Origin: Myroides odoratimimus | GTDB taxonomy: Bacteria > Bacteroidota > Bacteroidia > Flavobacteriales > Flavobacteriaceae | Length of the DNA: 59,616 bases | Direction: 5' to 3' | NCBI RefSeq assembly: GCF_001485415.1 | Contig: NZ_BCMQ01000021.1 | Coordinates: 1 to 59,616 of the forward strand | Shown here: positions 16,051 to 24,580 of the stretch, piece after piece | Layout of the letters: the number at the start of each line of letters is the position of its first letter | How positions within the stretch are numbered: position 1 is the stretch's first letter | The notes under the pieces: model-generated | The model's input: the letters and a program-made list of their open reading frames with translations, nothing else | The model's database searches: none | What the model was told of the DNA's origin: nothing | Translations under genes and position numbers: made by a program

Positions 16051-18331
16051 CTTATCACTGCTGTTAGGAGCAGGTGTGTATTCATACGGATGTGCTGATG
16101 GGTGGTGGAGTTATTCCTCTGTTTCAAGTTTTACACCAGAAGCATTTGTAGATAACTCATATAAGCCTTTGTTTTTTGCACCTTATGAGAAGTTCTATGA
16201 TGGTGCATACATGTATAACGCAGGTATGTATAATGAGGATATTGTTAAGGAGTGGACACAATATTTAGGGAATACTGTACCAGCGGATGTAGTGAAGGAA
16301 TGTTTAGTGTCTAATGAGTTTGAGATAGACACGATGTATACTATATATAGTGAACTGCGAAAAGGAAAGAAACGAAGTAGTATCTATGACTTAGACTTAA
16401 AGAATAAGAAAGTAGAGAACTTTATTAACTTTCTAAACTTTGCCAAAACAGTAGAACAGTATTCAGCTCAAGAGTTCGAGTATTGGAACTATGAGCAACA
16501 AGTCAAAGAGCAATTGCCAACAGACTATGCCAATAAAGTACAGAGCTTCTATGAGAAGATGGATAAGAAGGATACTTTTTTTGCTAATAGAATGTGGTTT
16601 CAGGTAATGAAAGCTAAGTTCTACTCAGCAGATAAGAGTAGTGTGATTGCTTATTTTGAATCTACAGCGAGTAGTCAACCTCAAAATACACTGTATTATA
16701 GAGCGATGTCTTATGTCGCAGGGGCGTATTATGAGCTAGCTAATTTTGCGAAGTCAAACCTACTATACGCTACTGTTTTTGATAGAGAACCTTCTATGCG
16801 TCAAGTTGCTTTGTATAACTTTAAGCCTCTTGATAAAGCGGCTATTACTAAAATAGTGGAGAATACAGAAGATAGAGATGTGAAAGCAGCGATATGGTCT
16901 ATAATGGGATACTATGATGACCTAGGTGAATCTATGAAGCGTGCCTATGAGGTTAACCCGAAGAGCCCGCATATAGATTACATCTTGACGAGATGGGTGA
17001 ACATGCAAGAGCAGGAAGTGAATGTATTTGCAGAAAGTAGTTTTAAATCTCGTGATGAGTATTTCAAGGCGATTAAGAAGAAGATAGATCAGAATACACT
17101 GAAGTGGATAAAGTCTGTCGCGGATAAACCACAAGAAGTAGCCAATCCAGTGTTGTGGAAGTTAGCGGCAGGGTATATGGATATCTTTCAAGGAGAGTAC
17201 AAGAGTGCCACTAAGCAAATAGAGGAAGCAAGTGATTATTCTAAAAAAGGAGATAAATTATTAGCAGAGCAAATCCGATTATTTGCCTTGATTAATACTG
17301 TATCTCAAGTCAAAAAACTAGATAAGAGTACAGAAGAAAAACTATTGCCAGAACTGAAATGGGTCTATACAGACCTAGTGAAGAATGACTATAGTGATCC
17401 TTTTAGATATGAGTATGCAGCAGGTTGGATTAGACAATTTTTATCAGCTACTTATAAAGAGCAAGGCAATGCTATCATGGCAGAGATATTAAACTCTCAA
17501 GGTGTAGCTTTTTATAAGGATAAGAAACAGTCTAGTGCTATGGAGAGTTTCTTATTAAAAACGAATCATTCAGAGATAGAAAAGTTGTTCACATCTTTAT
17601 ATCAATATAATCTTAGTGATATCTATGAGAGTAGAGCGATTCACTTATTCTATGAAGATAAGATAGATGAAGCTATTGTAGAGATGAAGAAGGCAGAACC
17701 TATCAAGAGAAAGAATACCTATGATGATGAGTACACAGTGTTTATGTATAACACAGCTACACTTTTAGGTAATCCATTTAATGGAAAGATCAAGGATTGT
17801 AACGATTGTGATCATGCAGCTAAGCAGACTACGGTATATACGAAGTTATCATTCTTAGAGAAACTAAGAGATATGAAGGCGAATATTGCTAATGGTACAG
17901 ATGTATTTAGCAATGCACTTTTAGTAGGTAATGCTTATTATAATGCTACATATTTTGGTAATGCACGCGTGTTGTATTACAACAGTATTTGGGATGAGTA
18001 TGGCAGTAATAGTATCGGTATGGAGAATAAGTCTAGCATCTTGAATATGAATAATGCTAGAAAGTACTATGCGATAGCTAAGCAACATGCGACTACAAAA
18101 GAAGAAAAAGCAAAGCTAGCTTACTTCGATGCTAAGCTAGAGCGAAATGAATTCTATGTACAGACTTATCATAACAAGGATTATTATATGGGAGCATGGG
18201 GTGATGATGTCATGTTTAAGAAGTGGAATGGCTTCTCAGAATTAGCTGCTAAGTATAGTGATACAAAATATTACCAAGAAGTAATTAAAGAATGTGGTTA
18301 CTTTAGAAAGTATTTAGGACTGAATTATTAA
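16010..18331 (+). CDS. Large exported protein of unknown function, helical repeats likely
   Basis: This 773-residue protein is not recognised. A signal sequence (residues about 1-28) ends at SYGCADGWW; the cysteine there could be lipidated, although the lipobox is imperfect. The body is mostly helical with tyrosine- and alanine-rich segments (AMSYVAGAYYELANFAKSNL, MDIFQGEYKSATKQIEEA, YESRAIHLFYEDKIDEAIVE) that look like degenerate TPR-type repeats, so a scaffold or binding role is plausible. It overlaps the upstream lipoprotein gene by 41 bp in another frame. A bidirectional terminator follows at once. Confidence 0.82.
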   Translation: MKKKFGKRLLYASSLSLLLGAGVYSYGCADGWWSYSSVSSFTPEAFVDNSYKPLFFAPYEKFYDGAYMYNAGMYNEDIVKEWTQYLGNTVPADVVKECLVSNEFEIDTMYTIYSELRKGKKRSSIYDLDLKNKKVENFINFLNFAKTVEQYSAQEFEYWNYEQQVKEQLPTDYANKVQSFYEKMDKKDTFFANRMWFQVMKAKFYSADKSSVIAYFESTASSQPQNTLYYRAMSYVAGAYYELANFAKSNLLYATVFDREPSMRQVALYNFKPLDKAAITKIVENTEDRDVKAAIWSIMGYYDDLGESMKRAYEVNPKSPHIDYILTRWVNMQEQEVNVFAESSFKSRDEYFKAIKKKIDQNTLKWIKSVADKPQEVANPVLWKLAAGYMDIFQGEYKSATKQIEEASDYSKKGDKLLAEQIRLFALINTVSQVKKLDKSTEEKLLPELKWVYTDLVKNDYSDPFRYEYAAGWIRQFLSATYKEQGNAIMAEILNSQGVAFYKDKKQSSAMESFLLKTNHSEIEKLFTSLYQYNLSDIYESRAIHLFYEDKIDEAIVEMKKAEPIKRKNTYDDEYTVFMYNTATLLGNPFNGKIKDCNDCDHAAKQTTVYTKLSFLEKLRDMKANIANGTDVFSNALLVGNAYYNATYFGNARVLYYNSIWDEYGSNSIGMENKSSILNMNNARKYYAIAKQHATTKEEKAKLAYFDAKLERNEFYVQTYHNKDYYMGAWGDDVMFKKWNGFSELAAKYSDTKYYQEVIKECGYFRKYLGLNY

Positions 18332-18337
18332 GAATGA

Positions 18338-18365
18338 AAAAAGCTCAAGGTCACTTGAGCTTTTT
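18338..18365. terminator. Bidirectional terminator
   Basis: AAAAAGCTCAAG (18338-18349) pairs with CTTGAGCTTTTT (18354-18365) around GTCA. The A- and T-flanked stem can serve both the plus-strand gene ending at 18331 and the minus-strand gene ending at 18381. Confidence 0.9.
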
Positions 18366-18380
18366 ATATTTATAAAGTAT

Positions 18381-18680
18381 CTATTTATTGATATAGATGA
18401 GTAGTACCGATGTAGTGCCTATAGAGATTACTAGTGGAAACAGTGAAATAATAATAGCAACTAAGGGCATAGTAGTACTGACAAGAGCTTTTTTAGCTCT
18501 TCGATAGGCTGCGATGCCGAAGGCAAGACCTATAAGGCTAAAAAATATAGAGATAAAATTGACAAAAGGAATCCAACAGATAAAGAATGCAATAACCGAA
18601 CATACAAAGGAGATAATGTAGTAAACAAGACTCGTATCTCTGTTGTTGTTTATTTCGTAATAGGATTTATCATGTTGCAT
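18381..18680 (-). CDS. Small membrane protein, DUF4190-like
   Basis: This 99-residue protein has a short polar N-terminus and then three hydrophobic segments (about 20-42, 43-60 and 72-96). The segment FFSLIGLAFGIAAYRRAKKA is typical of the DUF4190 type of small membrane proteins, whose function is not known. It is a single gene on the minus strand, convergent with its left neighbour and divergent from mpl. The family assignment is tentative; that it is a membrane protein is clear. Confidence 0.7.
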   Translation of the reverse strand: MQHDKSYYEINNNRDTSLVYYIISFVCSVIAFFICWIPFVNFISIFFSLIGLAFGIAAYRRAKKALVSTTMPLVAIIISLFPLVISIGTTSVLLIYINK

Positions 18681-18786
18681 GGTATATTAGCTAAAAATTG
18701 AATGTAATATAAAGAAAAAGAATTTCATATTGTTATTTAAATTGTAATTTTACAACTAGTAGAATTGACAGTAAAAAACTTATATA

Positions 18787-20148
18787 ATGCGTATACATTT
18801 TATCGCAATCGGAGGAAGTGCAATGCACAATTTGGCATTAGCCTTACATGCAAAAGGAGATATTGTAACAGGTAGTGATGACACTATATTTGAACCTTCT
18901 AAGTCTAGATTAGAGGCTAAGGGATTATTACCAAAAGAAGAAGGGTGGTTCCCAGAGAAGATAACAGAAGAGATAGACGTTATTATTCTAGGGATGCATG
19001 CTAAGGGGGATAACCCAGAATTGCTAAAAGCAAAAGAATTAGGACTGACTATTTATTCTTACCCTGAGTTTATCTACGAACATTCTAAAAATAAAACACG
19101 TGTAGTGATAGGTGGGTCTCATGGTAAGACTACCATTACTTCTATGATATTACATGTGATGCATTATCATAATGTAGAAGTAGATTATCTAGTAGGGGCA
19201 CAGTTAGAAGGCTTCGATAGAATGGTAAACCTTACTTCAGATAATGAATTTATGTTGATAGAAGGTGATGAATACCTATCATCAGCATTAGATCTTCGTC
19301 CTAAGTTTCATATCTACCAGCCGAATATCGCCTTGTTAAGTGGTATCGCATGGGATCATATCAATGTATTCCCAACTTTTGAAAACTATGTAGAGCAGTT
19401 TAAGATTTTTATTGGAAAGTTAGTGAATGGTGGAATCTTAGTCTATAACGAAGAAGACGCTGTGGTAAACCAACTGGTAGAAGAAGCTACTAATCCGATT
19501 AGAAAGATACCTTATACTACACCTTCTTATACTATCGAGAATGAGCAGACTTACTTAGATACGAATGACGGGCCTATGCCGTTAGAGGTTTTTGGTAAGC
19601 ACAACCTTAGTAATATAAGTGGAGCGAAGTGGATCTGTCAGAATATGGGGATAGATGAAGAAGATTTCTACGAAGCTATCGCATCGTTTAAAGGGGCATC
19701 TAAGAGACTAGAGAAGTTAGTAGAGACAGACCAAACAGTGATCTATAAAGACTTTGCACATTCACCGAGTAAAGTGATCGCTACAACAGAAGCTGTGAAA
19801 GCACAGTACCCTAATAAGAAAGTAATCGCATGTCTAGAACTACATACATACAGTAGTCTTAACTCGGCCTTCTTATCACAGTACGAAGGTGCGTTAGCTA
19901 AGGCAGACGAAGCAGTGGTATTCTATTCTTTAGATGCGCTTAAGATTAAGAATATGCCAGAGATCTCTCAAGAGCAGATGCAGACGGCATTTAATAGACC
20001 AGGGTTAGCTACGTATACTAACGCTGCTGATTTCAAACAATATTTAGAGCAATTAGACTTAAACAATGCTGTATTGTTATTCATGAGTTCAGGTAACTAT
20101 GGTGGATTAGATATGCAAGCTTTTAGTGAGAAAGTAAAGAATAAATAG
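18787..20148 (+). CDS. mpl: UDP-MurNAc:tripeptide ligase (murein recycling)
   Basis: Mpl joins the recycled tripeptide L-Ala-gamma-D-Glu-meso-DAP to UDP-MurNAc in the cytoplasm. This 453-residue Mur ligase has an N-terminal Rossmann part (MRIHFIAIGGSAMHNLALAL, where MurC has a similar segment), the ATP-binding GGSHGKTTITSM (about 110-121) and a C-terminal ligase domain. The IGGSAMHNLA form separates Mpl from MurC. A 14-bp palindrome (TTGTAATTTTACAA, 18742-18755) lies 31 bp before the ATG and may overlap a degenerate -7 box. Confidence 0.93.
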   Translation: MRIHFIAIGGSAMHNLALALHAKGDIVTGSDDTIFEPSKSRLEAKGLLPKEEGWFPEKITEEIDVIILGMHAKGDNPELLKAKELGLTIYSYPEFIYEHSKNKTRVVIGGSHGKTTITSMILHVMHYHNVEVDYLVGAQLEGFDRMVNLTSDNEFMLIEGDEYLSSALDLRPKFHIYQPNIALLSGIAWDHINVFPTFENYVEQFKIFIGKLVNGGILVYNEEDAVVNQLVEEATNPIRKIPYTTPSYTIENEQTYLDTNDGPMPLEVFGKHNLSNISGAKWICQNMGIDEEDFYEAIASFKGASKRLEKLVETDQTVIYKDFAHSPSKVIATTEAVKAQYPNKKVIACLELHTYSSLNSAFLSQYEGALAKADEAVVFYSLDALKIKNMPEISQEQMQTAFNRPGLATYTNAADFKQYLEQLDLNNAVLLFMSSGNYGGLDMQAFSEKVKNK

Positions 20149-20181
20149 ACGGCATACGTCATTATTATAATACTATTAAAG

Positions 20182-20219
20182 AGGTTATCAAGTACAGCTG
20201 TATTTGATAACCTTTTTTT
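20182..20219 (+). terminator. Terminator after mpl
   Basis: AGGTTATCAA (20182-20191) pairs with TTGATAACCT (20204-20213), with further pairing inside the loop (TACAGCTGTA), and a T-run follows. Confidence 0.9.
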
Positions 20220-20307
20220 GTTTGAATACTGACTGCTTTTTAATAGAAGCTTTATATAGAATAGCTTCATTAGGTTTAGTTTTTGTACGATAGAATAGTA
20301 TAAAACA

Positions 20308-21006
20308 ATGACTATGGAACACCAAAAGATTACGATCAAACAATGGGCAGAAGATGATAGACCTAGAGAAAAGCTAATGCTGAAGGGAAAGACTTCCTTA
20401 AGTGACGCCGAACTATTAGCGATACTCATAGGATCAGGGCATAGAGAGGAGTCTGCTGTAGAGCTGTGTAAGCGTATATTAGCGATGTATAATAATAATC
20501 TAAGTGTATTAGCGAAACAGAGTATCTCGAAGCTCACTGCGTTTAAAGGAATAGGAGAAGCGAAGGCTATTGCGATTATTGCGGCTTTAGAGATAGGGCA
20601 GAGAAGGAGATTAAGTGAGCGTATAGAAGAACCTATCATCACTACTAGCAGTGATGTGTTTGAACTGATTAATCCTATCATAGGGGATTTAGAACATGAG
20701 GAGTTTTGGGTGTTATATCTGAATAACTCTAATAAGGTGAAGTATAAAGCTCCATTGAGTAAGGGAGGAATCACCGGTACTGTAGTAGACATAAGACTGT
20801 TATTTCAGACAGCATTAGAGCAGAAGGCTGTCGGGATAATCTTAACGCATAATCACCCTAGTGGTAAGGTCAAGCCTAGTGATGCAGATATACAGATCAC
20901 TAAGAAGATTAAAGAAGCAGGGCGTATTATGGACATACAGTTACTAGATCATTTGATTATTACGGAATACAGTTATTATAGCTTTGCAGATGAGAGTATT
21001 TTATAA
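20308..21006 (+). CDS. radC: RadC-like JAB-domain protein
   Basis: This 232-residue protein has the usual RadC layout: an N-terminal helix-hairpin-helix region (LTAFKGIGEAKAIAIIAALE, about 71-90) and a C-terminal JAB/MPN metal-binding domain with HNHPSGKVKPSDAD. The latter fits the H-x-H-x7-S-x2-D zinc motif. The historic link to DNA repair is weak, and the actual role is unsettled. Two ATG codons (20308 and 20314) are possible starts. Confidence 0.93.
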   Translation: MTMEHQKITIKQWAEDDRPREKLMLKGKTSLSDAELLAILIGSGHREESAVELCKRILAMYNNNLSVLAKQSISKLTAFKGIGEAKAIAIIAALEIGQRRRLSERIEEPIITTSSDVFELINPIIGDLEHEEFWVLYLNNSNKVKYKAPLSKGGITGTVVDIRLLFQTALEQKAVGIILTHNHPSGKVKPSDADIQITKKIKEAGRIMDIQLLDHLIITEYSYYSFADESIL

Positions 21007-21028
21007 GTAGATTTAGTTCTAAAATACC

Positions 21029-21036
21029 TACTTTTG
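21029..21036 (+). promoter_or_regulatory. yjjG promoter -7 box
   Basis: TACTTTTG matches TAnnTTTG and lies 25 nt before the ATG at 21062. Confidence 0.5.
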
Positions 21037-21061
21037 TAATTCAAACAAAAGATTATAAAAA

Positions 21062-21760
21062 ATGGGAGTAAAAAGCTTAACGAGTAAGACAGATATCTTT
21101 TTTGATTTAGACCATACCTTATGGGATTTTGAGAAGAACTCTGCTTTAGCTTTTAATGATGTTATTGAAGAATTAAAATTACCTTTTAGCACAGAGGCTT
21201 TTCTAAGCCACTATGTTGCAATCAACAATGAGTATTGGGACAAGTATAGTCTAAATCAGGTAAGTAAAGAAGAGCTTAGAATCGGGAGAATCAGAGATAC
21301 CTTTGCTAAGTTAGGGTATCAGTCTACTACAGAAGAGATGTTGCTACTAGGGGATAATTATCTAAAGGCTATGCCTAATCATAATTATTTATTTGATGGT
21401 GCGATAGAAGTATTAGACTACTTACAAGACAAATATAAACTTCATATTATTACCAACGGTTTTAATGAAGTGCAAGGCAAAAAGTTAGATCGATCAGGGA
21501 TATCAGGTTATTTTCAGACAGTGACTAATTCTGAAATGGCTGGAGTGAGTAAGCCAAATCCTGAGATATTTAACTATGCTTTAGATAAAGCAAAGGCAGG
21601 AGTGAAAGACTCCGTGATGATAGGTGATAACTTCTTAGCGGATATAGAAGGAGCGCTAGGCGTAGGAATGGATGCAATCTACTACAGTCAATCTAAAGAA
21701 AAAGTAACCCCTCAGATCTATCACGTACAGAAATTAATAGAACTAAAAGACCTGCTATAA
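21062..21760 (+). CDS. yjjG: YjjG-family HAD pyrimidine nucleotidase
   Basis: HAD-superfamily phosphatases of this type remove phosphate from non-canonical pyrimidine nucleotides (house-cleaning). The 232-residue protein shows motif I FFDLDHTLWDF (nucleophile Asp), the threonine motif HIITNGFNE and motif IV VMIGDNFLADIEGA. The cap is the helical YjjG type. The last codons and the stop lie within the stem of a terminator shared with rarA. Confidence 0.85.
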   Translation: MGVKSLTSKTDIFFDLDHTLWDFEKNSALAFNDVIEELKLPFSTEAFLSHYVAINNEYWDKYSLNQVSKEELRIGRIRDTFAKLGYQSTTEEMLLLGDNYLKAMPNHNYLFDGAIEVLDYLQDKYKLHIITNGFNEVQGKKLDRSGISGYFQTVTNSEMAGVSKPNPEIFNYALDKAKAGVKDSVMIGDNFLADIEGALGVGMDAIYYSQSKEKVTPQIYHVQKLIELKDLL

Positions 21761-21770
21761 GCAGGTCTTT
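21746..21770. terminator. Terminator overlapping the yjjG stop codon
   Basis: AAAGACCTGC (21746-21755) pairs with GCAGGTCTTT (21761-21770). The left arm encodes the last yjjG codons, and the stop TAA (21758-21760) is in the loop. The rarA stop is at 21775, so the hairpin can serve both strands. Confidence 0.85.
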
Positions 21771-21774
21771 CTAT

Positions 21775-23052
21775 TTAATAGTTGTATTTAAATTGCCATC
21801 TGTTGCGCAAGAACTCTCGAGTGCTGTTCTCTCTATTGTTCACACCTGGTTCATAGAGTACAGTGCCTTCTAGCTCATCTGGTAGAAACTCTTGTTCTAC
21901 GAAGTTATTTGTATAGTCATGTGAGTATAAGTACTCTTTGCCATACCCTAGTTCTTTCATTAGTTTAGTAGGTGCATTCCTTAAGTGTATAGGTACAGAT
22001 AAGTCACCTGTTTGTTTGACGAGTTGCTGTGCTTTGCCTATCGCTAGATAGGTAGAGTTACTCTTAGGGGATGTAGCTAGATAGATAGCACATTGGCTTA
22101 ATAATATTCTACTCTCAGGGTATCCTATGACAGATACGGCCTGGAAGGTATTATTTGCCATAATGAGTGCAGTCGGATTAGCATTACCGATATCTTCTGA
22201 TGCAGCTATAAGTAATCTTCGTGCGATGAACTTCACATCTTCACCACCCTCTATCATTCTTGCCAGCCAATATACAGCTCCATTAGGATCACTACCTCTG
22301 ATAGATTTGATAAAAGCAGATACGATATCATAGTGCTGCTCACCAGTCTTATCATATAGTACAGTATTCTTTTGTACTACTTGCATTACGCGTTCATTGG
22401 TGATTTCTATCTCGTCATCATGAGTAGCATTGATGATAAGCTCGAAGGTGTTTAGTAGCTTACGACCATCTCCACCTGATATTCTAAATAGAGCTTCTGT
22501 CTCTGTCAGGGTTATCTTTTTCTTTTTTAAGAATAGATCTTTATTCATAGCGCGCTCTAGGAGGTGCTGTAGGTCTTCTTTTGTAAACGCATTAAGTGTG
22601 TAGACCTGACATCTAGAGAGAAGAGCAGGGATAACTTCGAAGCTCGGATTCTCTGTTGTAGCACCGATTAGCGTGACCCAGCCACGCTCTACTGCAGCTA
22701 GTAGAGAGTCTTGTTGAGATTTACTAAAGCGGTGTATCTCATCGATGAATAGGATAGGGTTCCTAGCAGTGAATAGACCACTGTTAGACTTTGCCTTCTC
22801 GATTACTTCTCTGATATCTTTAACCCCTGAGTTAATTGCGCTCAATACATAGAAGGGTCTCTCGCTTTCTTTTGCGATAATCTCTGCCAGAGTAGTCTTA
22901 CCTGTACCTGGAGGTCCCCAAAAGATTAAGGATGGGATAAACCCAACTTTTAACTGATTCGTTAAGATACCATTCTCTCCCACGAGGTGTTCTTGACTGA
23001 CATAGTCACTCAGTGTATGTGGGCGTACTCGTTCTGCTAAAGGTGCTTCCAT
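21775..23052 (-). CDS. rarA: Replication-associated recombination protein A (AAA+ ATPase)
   Basis: RarA (MgsA) is a clamp-loader-like AAA+ ATPase that acts at stalled replication forks. The 425-residue protein begins [20 protein letters not shown]. It has Walker [13 protein letters not shown], Walker [13 protein letters not shown] and sensor 1 [12 protein letters not shown], then the C-terminal tetramerisation region. The frame could begin at a GTG at 23076, but that codon overlaps a consensus -7 box (complement 23076-23083), so the ATG at 23052 is chosen. It converges with yjjG. Confidence 0.94.
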   Translation of the reverse strand: MEAPLAERVRPHTLSDYVSQEHLVGENGILTNQLKVGFIPSLIFWGPPGTGKTTLAEIIAKESERPFYVLSAINSGVKDIREVIEKAKSNSGLFTARNPILFIDEIHRFSKSQQDSLLAAVERGWVTLIGATTENPSFEVIPALLSRCQVYTLNAFTKEDLQHLLERAMNKDLFLKKKKITLTETEALFRISGGDGRKLLNTFELIINATHDDEIEITNERVMQVVQKNTVLYDKTGEQHYDIVSAFIKSIRGSDPNGAVYWLARMIEGGEDVKFIARRLLIAASEDIGNANPTALIMANNTFQAVSVIGYPESRILLSQCAIYLATSPKSNSTYLAIGKAQQLVKQTGDLSVPIHLRNAPTKLMKELGYGKEYLYSHDYTNNFVEQEFLPDELEGTVLYEPGVNNRENSTREFLRNRWQFKYNY

Positions 23053-23075
23053 TATCGTAATTAAATCTCTTCTCA

Positions 23076-23083
23076 CAAAAATA
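23076..23083 (-). promoter_or_regulatory. rarA promoter -7 box
   Basis: The complement reads TATTTTTG, an exact TAnnTTTG match, 23 nt before the ATG at 23052. It decides the start codon, because the upstream in-frame GTG lies within it. Confidence 0.6.
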
Positions 23084-23789
23084 CAATCTCTTTTTTAGAT
23101 AACGATGTTTTTCAGTAATGGAATGTTTAAGGCGCAGTAGTTATTGATTAGAGCATGAATATCTGTGCATAAGCTAATGTTGATGTTTATTCTTACTTGA
23201 AGGAGAATGCGGGGAGTATAGAAGAAGTATTCTTGGACAAAGGGCTTCTCTAGTCCAGTATTCATTGCTTATTGTCCTATTATTGTCCAAGGAATTCAAA
23301 TTAAGAACCTATTTTACTAGGCTGGCGGTATGTTTTCAATATTTTGTTTTTTAAGGGGTGTTGTGTAATTGGTTGATATTTAGTCTTTTGTTTGTTTTGT
23401 TGAATAAAAAAAATGATTTGTTTTTTTACTGATTTAGGGATTATGGACTTGTTTTAGACCCTTTTTCAAAAAAAAAGAGGTAATGATATTGTTTATTATC
23501 CTTTTTTAGACCTGAATATGTGATTATAAATAAAAAAGTGAATTGCTTTTTTTAGAGGTTAGTTACTGTATAGAGTTGTTTGTAAGGAGGGTGATATTCT
23601 TTTCAATGCTAAAATGGTGTGAATGAAAAAACAATTCGTTATAAAATGAGTTATATTTAACCTATATAAAATTTGAGTACTATGTATAATAGCCTTTCAT
23701 TACAAGGGGTGTTTATGGATAGGTTTGGTATAGGGAGTAAATATGCACCTTATATAGTAAGATGTACTTAAGGAGAAAGGAATGAATAT
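23084..23789. other. Intergenic region rarA-rhomboid without a recognised gene
   Basis: About 700 bp of very AT-rich DNA with poly-A and poly-T runs. An 8-bp inverted repeat TTGGACAA/TTGTCCAA (23233-23240 and 23283-23290) and a -7-like TAGGTTTG (23720-23727, 62 nt before the rhomboid start) are the only structured items seen. No convincing open frame, terminator or tRNA was found. Confidence 0.5.
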
Positions 23790-24533
23790 ATGAGTAAAGA
23801 GAAATTACCTCCATTATCTATTAATCTAATTTTACTACCCTTATTCGTCGTTGTACTGATATGGGGAGTGTATTGGATGGATTGGAATAATTTTTATGAG
23901 TTACACGAGTATGGCGTATTGCCGAGAACGGTAGTGGGGTTAAGGGGAATTGTGTTTAGTCCTTTTATACATGGTGGGATAAAGCATTTGTATAATAACT
24001 CTATAGCCCTCTTTGCACTGCTATTAATGTTGCAGTATTTTTATAAGAAACAAGCGTTGGTGGTACTGATCTTAGGGATTCTGCTATCAGGTTTCGGTAC
24101 ATGGTTGATGGGTAGAGATAGTTATCATATCGGTGCTAGTGGATTAGTCTATGTGCTAGTGAGCTTTATGTTCTTTAAGGGAGTACAGACGCGATATTAT
24201 AGACTGATGGCATTATCGCTGGTTATCGTAGTGCTATATGGGGGTACGGTGTGGTATATGTTTCCCCATGTAGAGAGCGGTATTTCGTGGGAAGGACATT
24301 TGAGTGGTTTTTTGACAGGATTGATTCTTAGTTTTGTAGTTTCATCTCCTGAGCATATAGAGCAGGGGTATAAGTATGAGTGGCAAGACCCTAACTTTGA
24401 TCCTCAGTCAGACCCCTTTATGAGGTGCTTCGATGAGCATGGCAACTTTATTATCATACCGAAACAAAAGAAGAGTAAAGATCCTTATAGAAAGACATTA
24501 CCAGTACTGATCTCTCAGTATCAAATTAGATAA
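23790..24533 (+). CDS. Rhomboid family intramembrane serine protease
   Basis: Rhomboids cleave membrane proteins within the bilayer. This 247-residue protein has six predicted helices. The first loop ends in PFIHGGIKHLYNNSIALFAL (the conserved H and N region), the catalytic serine is in HIGASGLVYVLV, and the catalytic histidine is in SWEGHLSGFLTG. A soluble tail of about 60 residues follows. Its substrate is unknown. The minus-strand gene to its right converges on it, and one hairpin separates them. Confidence 0.93.
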   Translation: MSKEKLPPLSINLILLPLFVVVLIWGVYWMDWNNFYELHEYGVLPRTVVGLRGIVFSPFIHGGIKHLYNNSIALFALLLMLQYFYKKQALVVLILGILLSGFGTWLMGRDSYHIGASGLVYVLVSFMFFKGVQTRYYRLMALSLVIVVLYGGTVWYMFPHVESGISWEGHLSGFLTGLILSFVVSSPEHIEQGYKYEWQDPNFDPQSDPFMRCFDEHGNFIIIPKQKKSKDPYRKTLPVLISQYQIR

Positions 24534-24540
24534 CGATATA

Positions 24541-24580
24541 AACTATAAAAGCACCTTAGAAGGTGCTTTTATAGTTTTTG
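24541..24580. terminator. Long bidirectional terminator
   Basis: A perfect inverted repeat (24541-24557 with 24560-24576; the real loop is about TAGA) is followed by T on the plus strand and preceded by A. Its right arm encodes the last codons of the minus-strand gene, whose stop is at 24556-24558. Confidence 0.92.

Noticed and set aside
20097..20792. 231-codon minus-strand open frame overlapping radC
   Set aside because: Long but antisense to a clear radC gene; the translation is rich in serine and leucine without motifs, typical of a shadow frame.
23233..23290. TTGGACAA/TTGTCCAA inverted repeat as the end of a mobile element or operator
   Set aside because: Only 8 bp with a 42-bp gap in a 700-bp spacer; not distinguishable from chance.
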